A stretch of 32,770 bases of DNA from an uncultured Eubacteriales bacterium (GCA_934489895.1 CAKSST010000022.1:1-32770); one strand, 5' to 3'. Numbered from the stretch's first letter, positions 1-8,076 are shown. Translations and numbers: made by a program. The notes: generated by a model not told the origin, from the letters alone.

Positions 1-2
1 AG

Positions 3-77
3 CTAACTCAAGAATATAACATTACACCGTCAATGTCAAGACGTGGTAATCCGTACGACAACGCTTTGGCAGAAAAT
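3..77 (+). mobile_element. IS3-family transposase (OrfB) C-terminal fragment
   Basis: The plus strand from position 3 reads, without a stop, into a peptide containing SRRGNPYDNALAEN (about 36-77). This is the hallmark around the last catalytic Glu of IS3-family DDE integrase domains, where AEN is normally followed by FF and a further 40-60 residues. Here the similarity stops at about 77-85 and the sequence passes directly into the aminotransferase gene read from the other strand. No terminal inverted repeat is seen at the junction. It is therefore a truncated insertion sequence or an assembly/amplification chimera at a contig end. Confidence 0.75.
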
Positions 78-468
78 GCGCCGGGTTTTTTTCAAAAGCT
101 TTTTGCAAAGCGTCAGGGTCCATTTTCCAGGTATCCGCCTCACAGTCAATAAAAACCTGCTTTGCATTCTCATAAGACACAGGATTTACTGTTGCGGCAA
201 AGGTCATATCTGAACAGAGTACCACATCCCCTGCTTTTACACCTGCAAGCTTTACGGCAAGATGCAATGCCGTTGTGCCTGAAGAAAGCGCAAGACAGTT
301 TTGCTCTTTGCCAAGATAAGCAGACATCTCTTCTTCAAAGCCGTCACAGTTAAAACCAAGCGGCGCAATCCAGTTTTTGTCGAAAGCTTCCTGAACGTAT
401 TTCATTTCTTCGCCGTGCATAGTAGGCGAAGACAGGAATATACGCTTTTCAAACTTCAAGTTTTTCAC
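22..468 (-). pseudogene. DegT/DnrJ/EryC1 aminotransferase, N-terminal part only
   Basis: PLP-dependent sugar aminotransferase of the DegT/DnrJ/EryC1/StrS family, which in related bacteria makes amino sugars for surface polysaccharides. Visible family features are the opening FLSSPTMHGEEMKYVQEAF, the NWIAPLGFN segment, and the cofactor-binding ALSSGTTALHLA near residue 62. Start is a GTG at 466-468 with a weak upstream AGAGAAG. Family members are 370-400 residues; only about 128 native residues are here, and the catalytic lysine region is missing. The last ~20 residues (from about position 85 leftwards) are the antisense reading of the IS3 fragment, so the reading frame to 22 is chimeric. A good promoter lies upstream at 532-560. 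Acceptor sugar unknown. Confidence 0.75.
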
Positions 469-531
469 ACTTCTCTAAACGATAAAACATATAAACATAA
501 TAACTCTATTATATATAATAAATTATTTATT

Positions 532-560
532 ATTTTACTACTTTTATATGTTTGTGTCAA
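532..560 (-). promoter_or_regulatory. Sigma-A promoter for the aminotransferase gene
   Basis: On the minus strand, TTGACA (555-560), a 17-base spacer and TAAAAT (532-537) lie about 65 bases upstream of the GTG start at 468. Confidence 0.6.
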
Positions 561-603
561 TGTGCGTTTTTTCACACCTTAAAAGCACTTTTCCCAAAAA
601 GAC

Positions 604-646
604 AAAAATACTGCCCTGTCAAGAATATTGACAGGGCAGTATTTTT
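604..646. terminator. Bidirectional intrinsic terminator
   Basis: Perfect 17-bp inverted repeat, AAAAATACTGCCCTGTC (604-620) against its complement (630-646), 9-base loop. The A-rich outer end of each arm gives a T-run in both directions. It lies just after the thiT stop at 655 and acts as its terminator. The remaining sequence between 469 and 654 shows only the promoter above and AT-rich DNA. Confidence 0.85.
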
Positions 647-654
647 GCTGATTT

Positions 655-1218
655 TTATTCATCAAGAAGGGTCTTTTTTGCAGGCTCAATTTTCAAAATT
701 GCAACCGTAATTATCATTGTAATAATAAGCTCGGGCAGCATGTAAATACCATTGTAGCAAAGTGAATATATAGGTGAAATCATGCCGTATTTATTTGGCC
801 ATAAAGCATCCCAGACAAACCAGCCGGTTACAAAATGGCACAAAAAGCGCAGCGAAAAGGTAACTGTTTCGCCAAGCAGTGCAGCCTTAACAATCGGCAT
901 ACGCTTTTTGAAAACGCCTGAAAAACCTAATACGCCGTAAGCTACTATGTAATCAAAAAGCACAATCATTACTGCAACAAAGCCATTTGTTGCGTAGGAT
1001 AAGTTATCAAGGCCTAAAAGAAGCTGTATTCCGCCGTGCAAAAAGGATACCCCAAGCGACCAGCCAAGGTCGTATTTTAATGCAACCAGAACAATAGGCA
1101 ACATACTTGCTATTGTCAGACCGCCGCCCATCGGCATATCGATTTTTAATATGCTAAGCACGTTTGCAAGAGCCAACATCAAAGCACTAAAAACCAGTCT
1201 TGATATTTTTTGTTTCAT
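655..1218 (-). CDS. thiT: Thiamine ECF transporter substrate-binding subunit ThiT
   Basis: S-component of an energy-coupling-factor transporter that binds thiamine in the membrane and imports it with the shared EcfA/A'/T module, not present in this window. The 187-residue length and roughly six hydrophobic helices fit the family. The MPMGGGLTIASMLPI segment near residue 29 and the C-terminal HFVTGWFVW and YSLCYNGIYMLPE segments match ThiT binding-site regions. ATG at 1218 is preceded by GGAGGAATTTTT. Transcription starts upstream of a TPP riboswitch with its own terminator, so expression should fall when thiamine pyrophosphate is abundant. Single-gene unit ending at the hairpin 604-646. The riboswitch makes the substrate call strong. 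Confidence 0.92.
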   Translation of the reverse strand: MKQKISRLVFSALMLALANVLSILKIDMPMGGGLTIASMLPIVLVALKYDLGWSLGVSFLHGGIQLLLGLDNLSYATNGFVAVMIVLFDYIVAYGVLGFSGVFKKRMPIVKAALLGETVTFSLRFLCHFVTGWFVWDALWPNKYGMISPIYSLCYNGIYMLPELIITMIITVAILKIEPAKKTLLDE

Positions 1219-1259
1219 AAAAATTCCTCCAAAAAAATTTTAAGTCCGAACTTTGCAAC

Positions 1260-1294
1260 AAAAAAGGCGCACTGCAAAGCTATGCGGTGCGCCT
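1260..1294 (-). terminator. TPP riboswitch expression-platform terminator
   Basis: On the minus strand, AGGCGCACCGC pairs with GCAGTGCGCCT (1265-1294, one mismatch) and is followed directly by six U. It sits between the TPP aptamer and thiT, the expected place for ligand-controlled termination. Confidence 0.85.
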
Positions 1295-1309
1295 AAAATA
1301 AGCAGGTAC

Positions 1310-1398
1310 AATATTATCCTACGTCGGCATTATCCGCATCAGGTTATAGGTCGAAGCAATATAGCTTCCTCTCAGATCGCTTTGAGCGAACTCCCTTT
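1310..1398 (-). ncRNA. TPP riboswitch (THI element)
   Basis: Minus strand, in order: GGGAG (about 1391-1395), CTGAGAGG, ACCTATAACCTGATGCGGAT and AATGCCGACGTAGG (about 1312-1325). CTGAGA and ACCTGAT..GGATAATGCC..CGTAGG are the conserved core of the thiamine pyrophosphate aptamer. It lies in the leader of thiT and is followed by a terminator hairpin. Confidence 0.95.
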
Positions 1399-1410
1399 TT
1401 GTTCGTATGA

Positions 1411-1439
1411 ATTATACTCTTGCAAATACGGTTTGTCAA
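1411..1439 (-). promoter_or_regulatory. Consensus sigma-A promoter of thiT/TPP riboswitch
   Basis: Perfect TTGACA (1434-1439), 17-base spacer, perfect TATAAT (1411-1416) on the minus strand. Transcription should begin near 1404, just before the aptamer. The -35 box is only 7 bases from the stop of the upstream yfhO-like gene, so thiT is insulated by its own promoter. Confidence 0.85.
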
Positions 1440-1446
1440 CCGTTTT

Positions 1447-4101
1447 TTACAAATTTTCTTCTTTATTTTTTTCAATATCCTTTAAAAAGTCGTCATTTAT
1501 AACAAAACCGCCCTCAATCGTTTTATGTTGCGGTTTGTTTTCATGAATTTCTCTCTCTGCCGCGGGTTCCTCAATAGAAGACACCTGTTCCGGCAGCGAC
1601 TCTTCACTATCGTTTAAAACCACTTCTGACAATTGGTCGTGCTGCCATTTTTCAAGCAAAAGTTCACCCTCGGGATACTCGACTGTTACAGGATGGTTTT
1701 TGCGATAGAATTTAAACAAAACAGTATAACACACAAGCACCAGCAGCGCACCCGCAGAAATCACAGCACCCACAGCAAGTCCGGGTGTTGTGTAGGTAAA
1801 AACAATACTGCTTTGTCCGGCGGGAGCTTCTACCGCCATAAAGCCTATATTAACCTTTTCTATATCAACTGCTTCGCCGTTTACAGCAGCACTCCAGCCC
1901 TCATCATACGGAACAGAAAAGAAAACAAGGTTAGGTGACGCAAGGCTGACGGTTGCTTTAAAACCGCCGTCTTCAAAAGCAAACTCTTCGGCAGAGGTTA
2001 CCGAAAGCTTTTGGCAGTCCTGCGCATAGGTGTCATGGTCAAAGGACACATCAGGCTTTATCATGGCATTATCGTCATCGTCTGACGGTATATAGTAATC
2101 CTCTGTAAGCGGCTTTAAATATTTGCCGTACTTTTGTATCTGGCTGTCATCCAGCACAATGGCTTTAAGCATCATATTTTCAGCCATATCCTGCCCGTAG
2201 GCTTGACTTTGTTCTTTGGTCATATAGTACTCATACGTAAAGCCATACGGAATATAATTATTATTTTTATAAATATAATAATCGTTTTCAGTCTTGTAAT
2301 AAGAGTATCCCGGCATTAAAGTTTCGCCGTTATCATCCACAAAGCTCTCGCTGCCGGTATGGTTAAGCAGATATTTAACCGAAAGCAGGGAGCGTATTGC
2401 ATAAGAGCCTGTTTCGGGACGCGAAGCCACTCCCCTTTCCTCGCCTATAAACTCATAAAACTCCGTAACCGATGTAGGCACAATGGAATGGAAGCTGTTT
2501 ATGCAGGGCAAGCCTAAATACATACCCGTATTGTCAACGCCGTCATAAACATCTATGCGGTAATTGTCGGTATCGCCGGGTAAGGCAATTTCACCCTCAA
2601 TAAGAGAGTCAATCATAACCTCATTTGTGTATGAATGGGTCTTACCCATACCCACAAACACGCCCGCATAAATTACAGAAATTATACATACCGCAACCGT
2701 AGCATAACGCATAAATTCTTTTGTTTTAGAACGCATAAACTTAACCAGAATACAAAGTATAGCAAGGCAGGCAATGGCTATCATACAAGCAAGCCAGTAG
2801 CGGCCCACATAATCGCCCGTATTGCCATCCATATACAAGCCCCATTTTGTAACAACACCGTCCTCAATTTTTGCAGGGAACAAGCCGATAATAAGGGTTG
2901 TTGCAAGAGTTATCCCGGACACCCAGCGCAAAGCGCTGTCCCATTTAATATCCAAATCTTCAATGGATATTACCGTCATTAGCGCAATAAGCAATATAGG
3001 CATATAGAACCAGCGCGCATAATAAGCGCTGTTAAACATATAAAAAGCGCTGTTAAGTATGGGAACGAGCGCCATAAAGGCACAAATACCTACAATACGG
3101 CGCAGCCAATTGCCCTTTCTTGCCTGCCAGAAAGCCACAAAACCGACCATGCTGAACAAAGGCAGCCAGCCGCCAAGCGAAGACCATCTAACCTCTGCGT
3201 CAGGGAAAAACACAGGTCTTGCAGGCAAATCAGGCGGGAAAAAGAAGGTTTGCAAAACATTAAGGAATATTTGGTTTTTACCGTAAACCCAAGCGTTCCA
3301 TCCATAGTCTATTTCTGTAAGTCTGCTGTTGCCTGAAAGCGCCAATATAGTTGGATACAGCAATACTGCTGCACACAACACACCGAGTGCCGCTTCAAAC
3401 AAGAACGCAAAAAATTCTTTAAACTTGATTTTCCAATTCTGTCCAAGCATACGGACAAACCAATAAATAATAACAAATACCACCATTCCGTAAAAGAAAA
3501 AGTAGTTTGAAAGGGCGCACAAAAATACCGCAAAGCCAAAAGGTCCGCGGCGTTTATCCGCCATAAACATTTCTACCGTCAGCAAAAGCAACGGGAACAG
3601 AATTATTGCCTCGTGGAAATGATTAAAGAAAATATTATAAACCGAAAATCCCGAAAAAGCATACAAAAGACCACCGAGTCTTGCAGCTTCAGCGGTTCGT
3701 GTAAAGCGCCTTAAATAAAAGTATGCCGTAAGTGCAGCACAGGCAAATTTCAAAATAAGCATCGGTCCCATAAGGTAGGGCACCATCCAGTTGGGAAAAA
3801 GCAAAGTTATCCAAAAAAACGGACTGCCAAGCAGATAAAAGCTGTATGAGCCAATAAAGTTTACGCCTAAATCAGTATATATATTCCAGCCCATTTCACC
3901 GCTGCGCACCATCTGGTGACACATCTGATAAAAGGGTATCTGCTGAACATTAAAATCGCCGTAGAACAAAAAATATCCTTCGCCTGAAATTATATAAGGC
4001 ACAAAAAACAGCGCCGCAACAATCAGCGCATATAAAAATGTGCTGACATGCAGTTCCTTTTGCTGTCCAAGCAGAACCTGCTTACGTTTAGCAAACACCA
4101 T
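1447..4101 (-). CDS. YfhO-family polytopic membrane protein
   Basis: Large integral membrane protein (884 residues) of the YfhO family, GT-C-like proteins linked in Firmicutes to glycosylation of lipoteichoic acid or other surface polymers. Visible: an N-terminal helix, the FYGDFNVQQIPFY loop near 47-58 (the short acidic loop after helix 1 typical of GT-C folds), about a dozen hydrophobic helices to residue ~490, an extracytoplasmic domain of about 300 residues, a last helix near 780-800 and a charged cytoplasmic tail of ~80 residues. The start ATG (4101-4099) shares one base with the TAA of the upstream glycosyltransferase, so the two are translationally coupled and probably act together. 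Donor and acceptor cannot be read from sequence. Confidence 0.85.
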   Translation of the reverse strand: MVFAKRKQVLLGQQKELHVSTFLYALIVAALFFVPYIISGEGYFLFYGDFNVQQIPFYQMCHQMVRSGEMGWNIYTDLGVNFIGSYSFYLLGSPFFWITLLFPNWMVPYLMGPMLILKFACAALTAYFYLRRFTRTAEAARLGGLLYAFSGFSVYNIFFNHFHEAIILFPLLLLTVEMFMADKRRGPFGFAVFLCALSNYFFFYGMVVFVIIYWFVRMLGQNWKIKFKEFFAFLFEAALGVLCAAVLLYPTILALSGNSRLTEIDYGWNAWVYGKNQIFLNVLQTFFFPPDLPARPVFFPDAEVRWSSLGGWLPLFSMVGFVAFWQARKGNWLRRIVGICAFMALVPILNSAFYMFNSAYYARWFYMPILLIALMTVISIEDLDIKWDSALRWVSGITLATTLIIGLFPAKIEDGVVTKWGLYMDGNTGDYVGRYWLACMIAIACLAILCILVKFMRSKTKEFMRYATVAVCIISVIYAGVFVGMGKTHSYTNEVMIDSLIEGEIALPGDTDNYRIDVYDGVDNTGMYLGLPCINSFHSIVPTSVTEFYEFIGEERGVASRPETGSYAIRSLLSVKYLLNHTGSESFVDDNGETLMPGYSYYKTENDYYIYKNNNYIPYGFTYEYYMTKEQSQAYGQDMAENMMLKAIVLDDSQIQKYGKYLKPLTEDYYIPSDDDDNAMIKPDVSFDHDTYAQDCQKLSVTSAEEFAFEDGGFKATVSLASPNLVFFSVPYDEGWSAAVNGEAVDIEKVNIGFMAVEAPAGQSSIVFTYTTPGLAVGAVISAGALLVLVCYTVLFKFYRKNHPVTVEYPEGELLLEKWQHDQLSEVVLNDSEESLPEQVSSIEEPAAEREIHENKPQHKTIEGGFVINDDFLKDIEKNKEENL

Positions 4102-5333
4102 TATACAGCCTCCCTTTCGTCAGAGCGCATAAAAAACCTCACGCACTCAAAAGCATTCCAGATAAATATCAAAACATTTATGATAGAAAATATCATTAAA
4201 ATATTATCATATACGGGGTTATAGTCCCAGGGCATATTTGGTATATTTATAGGCAACAGCACAAAGGACTGATTAATTGCCGTTATTACCGAAAGAACGC
4301 AAAACAAAGCCAAAAAACGCGGCTTTTTATGCACAAGATAAGCCATGAGAGCAAAGGGCAATACAACAACCTGATAACGCTCGTGCATGCGGGTCGTCAA
4401 AATAAAAATGCACTGCATAAACAGCATGCCTGCGACCCATGGGCAAGTGCGCTTACCGAAAATATAAAGCAATATAATAAGAAGTATCGATCCAAGCAGG
4501 AACAGCGTGCTTACAAGTGACATTAAAAATGTTTCCTCTGTCCAGTTAAGCTTAAAAACACCGTAAAGATTAAACGCATTAAGAGTGCCGTAGGAATATT
4601 TTCCCGCACCACCTAAATAAACATTGAAAAAAAGCAACAAATTTTTTGCACCTATCATAAAAGGTAAAAATACCGCCGCAACAGTAAGTGCCGCCGCACC
4701 TATTCCCTTAAAAAGCCGTTTTACATCATATTTGCGTACGATTTCAAGCAATAATACGGGTGTAAAGAATAAACATTGATATTTGGTGAGTCCAGCCACC
4801 GCAAACATAATGCAAGCCGCCACAGGACGCTTTTCCTCCAATAAATAAAAGCACAAAATAAGCAAAAAGCACATGATCTGGTCGGTCTGTCCCCACAGTG
4901 CCGTATTAAAGAACATCGAGGGATTGCAAAGCCATAATGTGCCCGCAGTAAAGCCCCACATACTGCCGTTACGTTTTTCAAAAATGCGATACAAAAGCGC
5001 CGCACACAAAACATCGAAAACTATAGGCCAGAGCTTCATTAACAGCATCTGCAAAAAACTGACACAGTCGTTGCCGAAAACTTTATAAAGCTGACCTACA
5101 ATACCCAGCAAAAACAAATACAGCGGAGGATAATCAAGCGCCGTTACATCGGCACGCGCATAGGCCGTAAACAATCCGTTTTGCTGTATATCAAAGACCC
5201 AGTCCCTATACCAATAGGTGTCATAATCATTAAAATAAGCGCCGCCGATAATAATGCGTAAAAGAAGAGAAAAGCCCAGAATAATAAGAAAGATATGAAA
5301 TATATTTTTTCCCTGTTTTGTTCTTGTCTGCAT
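4101..5333 (-). CDS. GT-C-like membrane glycosyltransferase/mannosyltransferase
   Basis: A 410-residue polytopic protein resembling GT39/GT87-type glycosyltransferases that use polyprenyl-phosphate sugars at the outer membrane face. Visible: N-terminal helix (~11-31), the acidic first loop YFNDYDTYWYRDW (33-45), the DYPPLYLFLLG motif near 67-77 typical of this fold, then nine or so further helices and a C-terminal helix near residue 385. ATG at 5333 is preceded by AAAAGGAACTGATAGT. Its stop overlaps the start of the YfhO-like gene (TAATG), giving a two-gene operon driven by a promoter at 5366-5394. Likely role is surface polymer or lipid-linked sugar modification; sugar identity unknown. Confidence 0.75.
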   Translation of the reverse strand: MQTRTKQGKNIFHIFLIILGFSLLLRIIIGGAYFNDYDTYWYRDWVFDIQQNGLFTAYARADVTALDYPPLYLFLLGIVGQLYKVFGNDCVSFLQMLLMKLWPIVFDVLCAALLYRIFEKRNGSMWGFTAGTLWLCNPSMFFNTALWGQTDQIMCFLLILCFYLLEEKRPVAACIMFAVAGLTKYQCLFFTPVLLLEIVRKYDVKRLFKGIGAAALTVAAVFLPFMIGAKNLLLFFNVYLGGAGKYSYGTLNAFNLYGVFKLNWTEETFLMSLVSTLFLLGSILLIILLYIFGKRTCPWVAGMLFMQCIFILTTRMHERYQVVVLPFALMAYLVHKKPRFLALFCVLSVITAINQSFVLLPINIPNMPWDYNPVYDNILMIFSIINVLIFIWNAFECVRFFMRSDEREAV

Positions 5334-5359
5334 ACTATCAGTTCCTTTTACAGATTATC

Positions 5360-5388
5360 TTGTTTATTATACCAATAAATGTTATAAT
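5360..5388 (+). promoter_or_regulatory. Promoter for yfbR, interleaved with the divergent promoter
   Basis: TTGTTT (5360-5365), 17-base spacer, TATAAT (5383-5388), 42 bases before the ATG of yfbR. Confidence 0.6.
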
Positions 5389-5394
5389 AATCAA
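5366..5394 (-). promoter_or_regulatory. Promoter for the glycosyltransferase/YfhO operon
   Basis: On the minus strand TTGATT (5389-5394), 17-base spacer, TATAAT (5366-5371). It overlaps almost all of the plus-strand promoter at 5360-5388, so the two cannot be occupied by polymerase at once. Confidence 0.6.
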
Positions 5395-5429
5395 TAATAA
5401 GGTATGACAAAAGAAATGAGGTATATGTA

Positions 5430-6008
5430 ATGGCAAGCCATTTTTATTCTATGCTGTTCCGTATGAAAAATATTTTCCGCTGGGGTTTAATGCGCAACAC
5501 CCGGCGCGAAAGCTTAAGCGAGCATTCTTTAGAGGTCGCCTGTATTGCGCACGCTCTTGCACTTATACGAAACAAACGCTTCGGCGGTAATACTGATGCA
5601 GGCGCGGCAGCTGCCGCCGCCCTTTATCACGATGCAACAGAAATTATTACGGGCGATATGCCTACTCCCATAAAATATTACAGTGATGGTATACGAAAAG
5701 CATATAAACAAATTGAACGCGAAGCTTGTGATAAGCTTTTGCAGCTTCTTCCCGATGATTTAAGGGAAGAATACCGTCCTTTAATGGAATGTAATGACCC
5801 CGAGGTTAGGGAGCTTGTAAAAGCGGCGGATAAGCTTGCGGCTTACATTAAATGTATTGAAGAAATCAATATGGGCAACCGCGAATTTGATGTTGCCTTA
5901 AAATCTACACAAGATATATTAAATGCTTGCGAAATACCCGAAGTTAAGGTATTTATGGAGGAATTTATCCCGGGATTCTATATGAGCCTTGACGAGCAAA
6001 AGCTGTAA
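5430..6008 (+). CDS. yfbR: 5'-deoxynucleotidase, YfbR-type HD hydrolase
   Basis: Metal-dependent phosphohydrolase that removes the 5' phosphate from deoxynucleoside monophosphates (dNMP turnover in the cytoplasm). At 192 residues it matches Escherichia coli YfbR closely in length and pattern: RWGLMRNTR (17-25) contains the Arg/Trp pair that selects deoxyribose, EHSLEVA gives the first metal His (H32), YHDATE gives H67-D68, and KAADKL supplies the last metal Asp (D134); the FGGN and GD.PTP.KY motifs are also kept. ATG at 5430 follows a GAGGT site. It has its own promoter, and the next gene has another promoter immediately after its stop. Confidence 0.9.
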   Translation: MASHFYSMLFRMKNIFRWGLMRNTRRESLSEHSLEVACIAHALALIRNKRFGGNTDAGAAAAAALYHDATEIITGDMPTPIKYYSDGIRKAYKQIEREACDKLLQLLPDDLREEYRPLMECNDPEVRELVKAADKLAAYIKCIEEINMGNREFDVALKSTQDILNACEIPEVKVFMEEFIPGFYMSLDEQKL

Positions 6009-6011
6009 AAT

Positions 6012-6040
6012 TTGACTATTACCGAAAAAAGTGTTATAAT
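6012..6040 (+). promoter_or_regulatory. Promoter for the PASTA pseudokinase gene
   Basis: TTGACT (6012-6017), 17-base spacer, TATAAT (6035-6040), starting 4 bases after the yfbR stop and about 67 bases before the ATG at 6107. Confidence 0.7.
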
Positions 6041-6106
6041 CCCCTTTGCCATCATTATGCTGGGCATGTTTTGCCTTGCGCATTTACTTTGAAAGGCGGC
6101 TTAAAA

Positions 6107-7756
6107 ATGAACAAAAATATTTGTATGAACTGTATGAGCGATACAGGCGGTGAGGTTATCTGTCCAATCTGCGGTTATGACAACACCTCAAAAAACGATC
6201 CCGCATTGCTTGCTGTAAGGTCTGTATTAGCCGGCAGGTTTATTATAGGCAAAGCCTACGATATTAACGGTGAAGGTGTTTCATATTCTGCCTTTGACAC
6301 AAAAATCAACTCATCCGTTATAATACGCGAATTTTTCCCCTGCGATATCGCAATACGCGTTTCCGACGGCTCGGTAACCATCAAGCAGGATTGCTCTTAT
6401 GCCTTCAACAACGGCCTTATGGAATTCATGGATATAAGCGATAAGCTTTTGGGCCTTTCTGATTTACCCTGTCTTTTCAAAACGCTTGATTCCTTCGAAT
6501 TAAACGGCACCGCATACCGCATAAGTGAAGCTGTTTCAGGCATTTCTCTTATGGAATTTTTGCTTCGCAACGGCGGTTCAATAACCTGGGATCAGGCACG
6601 TCCTCTCTTTTTACCGCTTATAACCACACTTAACGGTTTGCATAAAGCGGGTATTATTCACCGCGGCATTTCTCCCGAAACTATTTTTGTTGGCCGCGAC
6701 GGCAAATTGCGTCTTAAAAACATCTGCATCAAATCCGTAAGAAGCCGTGACAATGTCATAACCGCACAGCTTTACCCCGGCTTTGCCGCAATTGAGCAAT
6801 ACGGTCTGGAAGATATTAATAACGACGGTCCTCACACCGATGTTTATGGTCTTGCCGCAACACTTTTCCGCGTTTTAGTAGGAAATCCACCCTGCGACGC
6901 AACCGACCGTCTTAACAGCGACAATATGACCATTCCCGCAAAGGTTGCAGAAGCAGTTCCCAAAAATGTGCTTTCTGCGCTTGCAAATGGCTTGCAGATT
7001 CTGCCCGAAAACCGCACACAAACAGTAAACGAGCTTCGCGCAGAACTTACTGTTGCTTCTGATACATCGGCATCGCCTGTTATGGGTGACACAAAACACA
7101 AAAATACTTCATCAAAGCGTTACGCGTTAATCGCTTCTGCTTGCACAGCTGCTGTGTTTATCACCATTGCGGTTATTCTGATGTTTACGGTGTTTAAGGA
7201 CAGCTTCTTTAAACCCAAAGAGTCCTCTTCCTCTCAGCTTTCCTCCATACCAAGTGTTGCTTCGGTCGGTGATAAGGACAGTTCAGAAGCTTCTTCAGCT
7301 GAAAAACTGTTCGCTGTGCCTGACTTAAAAGGTGTTTCCTTTGACGAAGCCATAAAGCTTATCGAAGAGAATTCTCTTAAATACGAGGTTGTAGGTAAAG
7401 CCTACAGTGACACATACAAGCGCGGTACAGTTTGCTTACAGTCTATTGAGGCAAACACTACGGTTGACAGAGAAACTACCGTTCAGATAACCATAAGCCT
7501 TGGTTCACAATTTATAAAGGTTCCTAATATTACCGGTCTTTTCCATGACGATGCTTATATTAAGTTGCTTGAGATGGGATTTTTACCCGAAAACATTAAA
7601 TTCATAGACAAATACGATGAAACCGCCGCATCTGAAGCCGTTATCAATACCGACCCTGAAATCGGCACGGCAATGAGCACCGACTCTGTTATAAAAGTAT
7701 TTATTAACACCTATACAGAAATGGCACCGGACGAGGACATTTTTACAGCAGAATAA
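6107..7756 (+). CDS. Zinc-ribbon, pseudokinase and double-PASTA membrane protein
   Basis: A 549-residue protein with the layout of a PASTA Ser/Thr kinase but without catalytic residues. Order: zinc ribbon (C6, C9, C19, C22), kinase-like domain (~40-300), Ser-rich linker, one membrane helix (~339-363), then two extracellular PASTA repeats (~402-467 and ~469-536). The lysine of VAIK is Arg74 (VIIREFFP), HRD is HRG (185-187), the following Asn is Thr192, and DFG is replaced by NIC (205-207). PASTA repeats in this family bind muropeptides or peptidoglycan, so a sensor or scaffold role in envelope growth is inferred. Start ATG 6107 is chosen over an upstream codon at 6071 because of AAAGGCGG before it. 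Own promoter and terminator; not in the usual prkC/stp neighbourhood. Confidence 0.85.
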   Translation: MNKNICMNCMSDTGGEVICPICGYDNTSKNDPALLAVRSVLAGRFIIGKAYDINGEGVSYSAFDTKINSSVIIREFFPCDIAIRVSDGSVTIKQDCSYAFNNGLMEFMDISDKLLGLSDLPCLFKTLDSFELNGTAYRISEAVSGISLMEFLLRNGGSITWDQARPLFLPLITTLNGLHKAGIIHRGISPETIFVGRDGKLRLKNICIKSVRSRDNVITAQLYPGFAAIEQYGLEDINNDGPHTDVYGLAATLFRVLVGNPPCDATDRLNSDNMTIPAKVAEAVPKNVLSALANGLQILPENRTQTVNELRAELTVASDTSASPVMGDTKHKNTSSKRYALIASACTAAVFITIAVILMFTVFKDSFFKPKESSSSQLSSIPSVASVGDKDSSEASSAEKLFAVPDLKGVSFDEAIKLIEENSLKYEVVGKAYSDTYKRGTVCLQSIEANTTVDRETTVQITISLGSQFIKVPNITGLFHDDAYIKLLEMGFLPENIKFIDKYDETAASEAVINTDPEIGTAMSTDSVIKVFINTYTEMAPDEDIFTAE

Positions 7757-7774
7757 ATTAAACGACATAACAAG

Positions 7775-7808
7775 ACGCCGTCAGTATCTTACTGACGGCG
7801 TTATTTTT
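7775..7808. terminator. Intrinsic terminator after the pseudokinase gene
   Basis: ACGCCGTCAGT (7775-7785), 5-base loop, ACTGACGGCGT (7791-7801), then TATTTTT. Marks the right limit of the native gene and the left limit of the foreign segment. Confidence 0.85.
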
Positions 7809-7813
7809 GACGC

Positions 7814-7975
7814 TTATACTTTGTTAAGATTTCTCTGGAACATTTTTGACAAGTTCTGTTCACGCTCGATAACCTCCGAATTCAACAATACACCGTTTTT
7901 TAGTGGTCGGCTTAGTTCAGGTAGCGGAAATATCTGCGGCTTAACCGGTGGCTTAAAATCGCTTACGGTTTTCAT
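7814..7975 (-). CDS. Short hypothetical ORF beside parA, possibly a gene remnant
   Basis: A 53-residue reading frame (begins MKTVSDFKPPVKPQ) on the parA strand, ending 13 bases before the terminator hairpin. No clear ribosome binding site. The same frame continues upstream through two stop codons to a 20-residue ORF (8018-8080) whose ATG overlaps the parA stop as ATGA. The pieces may therefore be a decayed gene that once followed parA. No family is recognised. The Pro-rich start recalls the N-terminus of partition proteins but this is not enough for a call. Confidence 0.25.
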   Translation of the reverse strand: MKTVSDFKPPVKPQIFPLPELSRPLKNGVLLNSEVIEREQNLSKMFQRNLNKV

Positions 7976-8076
7976 TGTTAAACGAAACCTACCGCTTAGT
8001 CACAAACCACTAATCGCTCACGCATATAGCAATCGTTTTGCAGTTCGACACTTTGTGCGTCCTCTTCTCGTAAAAT

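Noticed and set aside
1425..1446. Plus-strand terminator ACGGTT-TGTC-AACCGT-TTTTT
   Set aside because: No plus-strand gene lies upstream; the sequence is mainly the thiT -35 region, so a terminator role is not supported.
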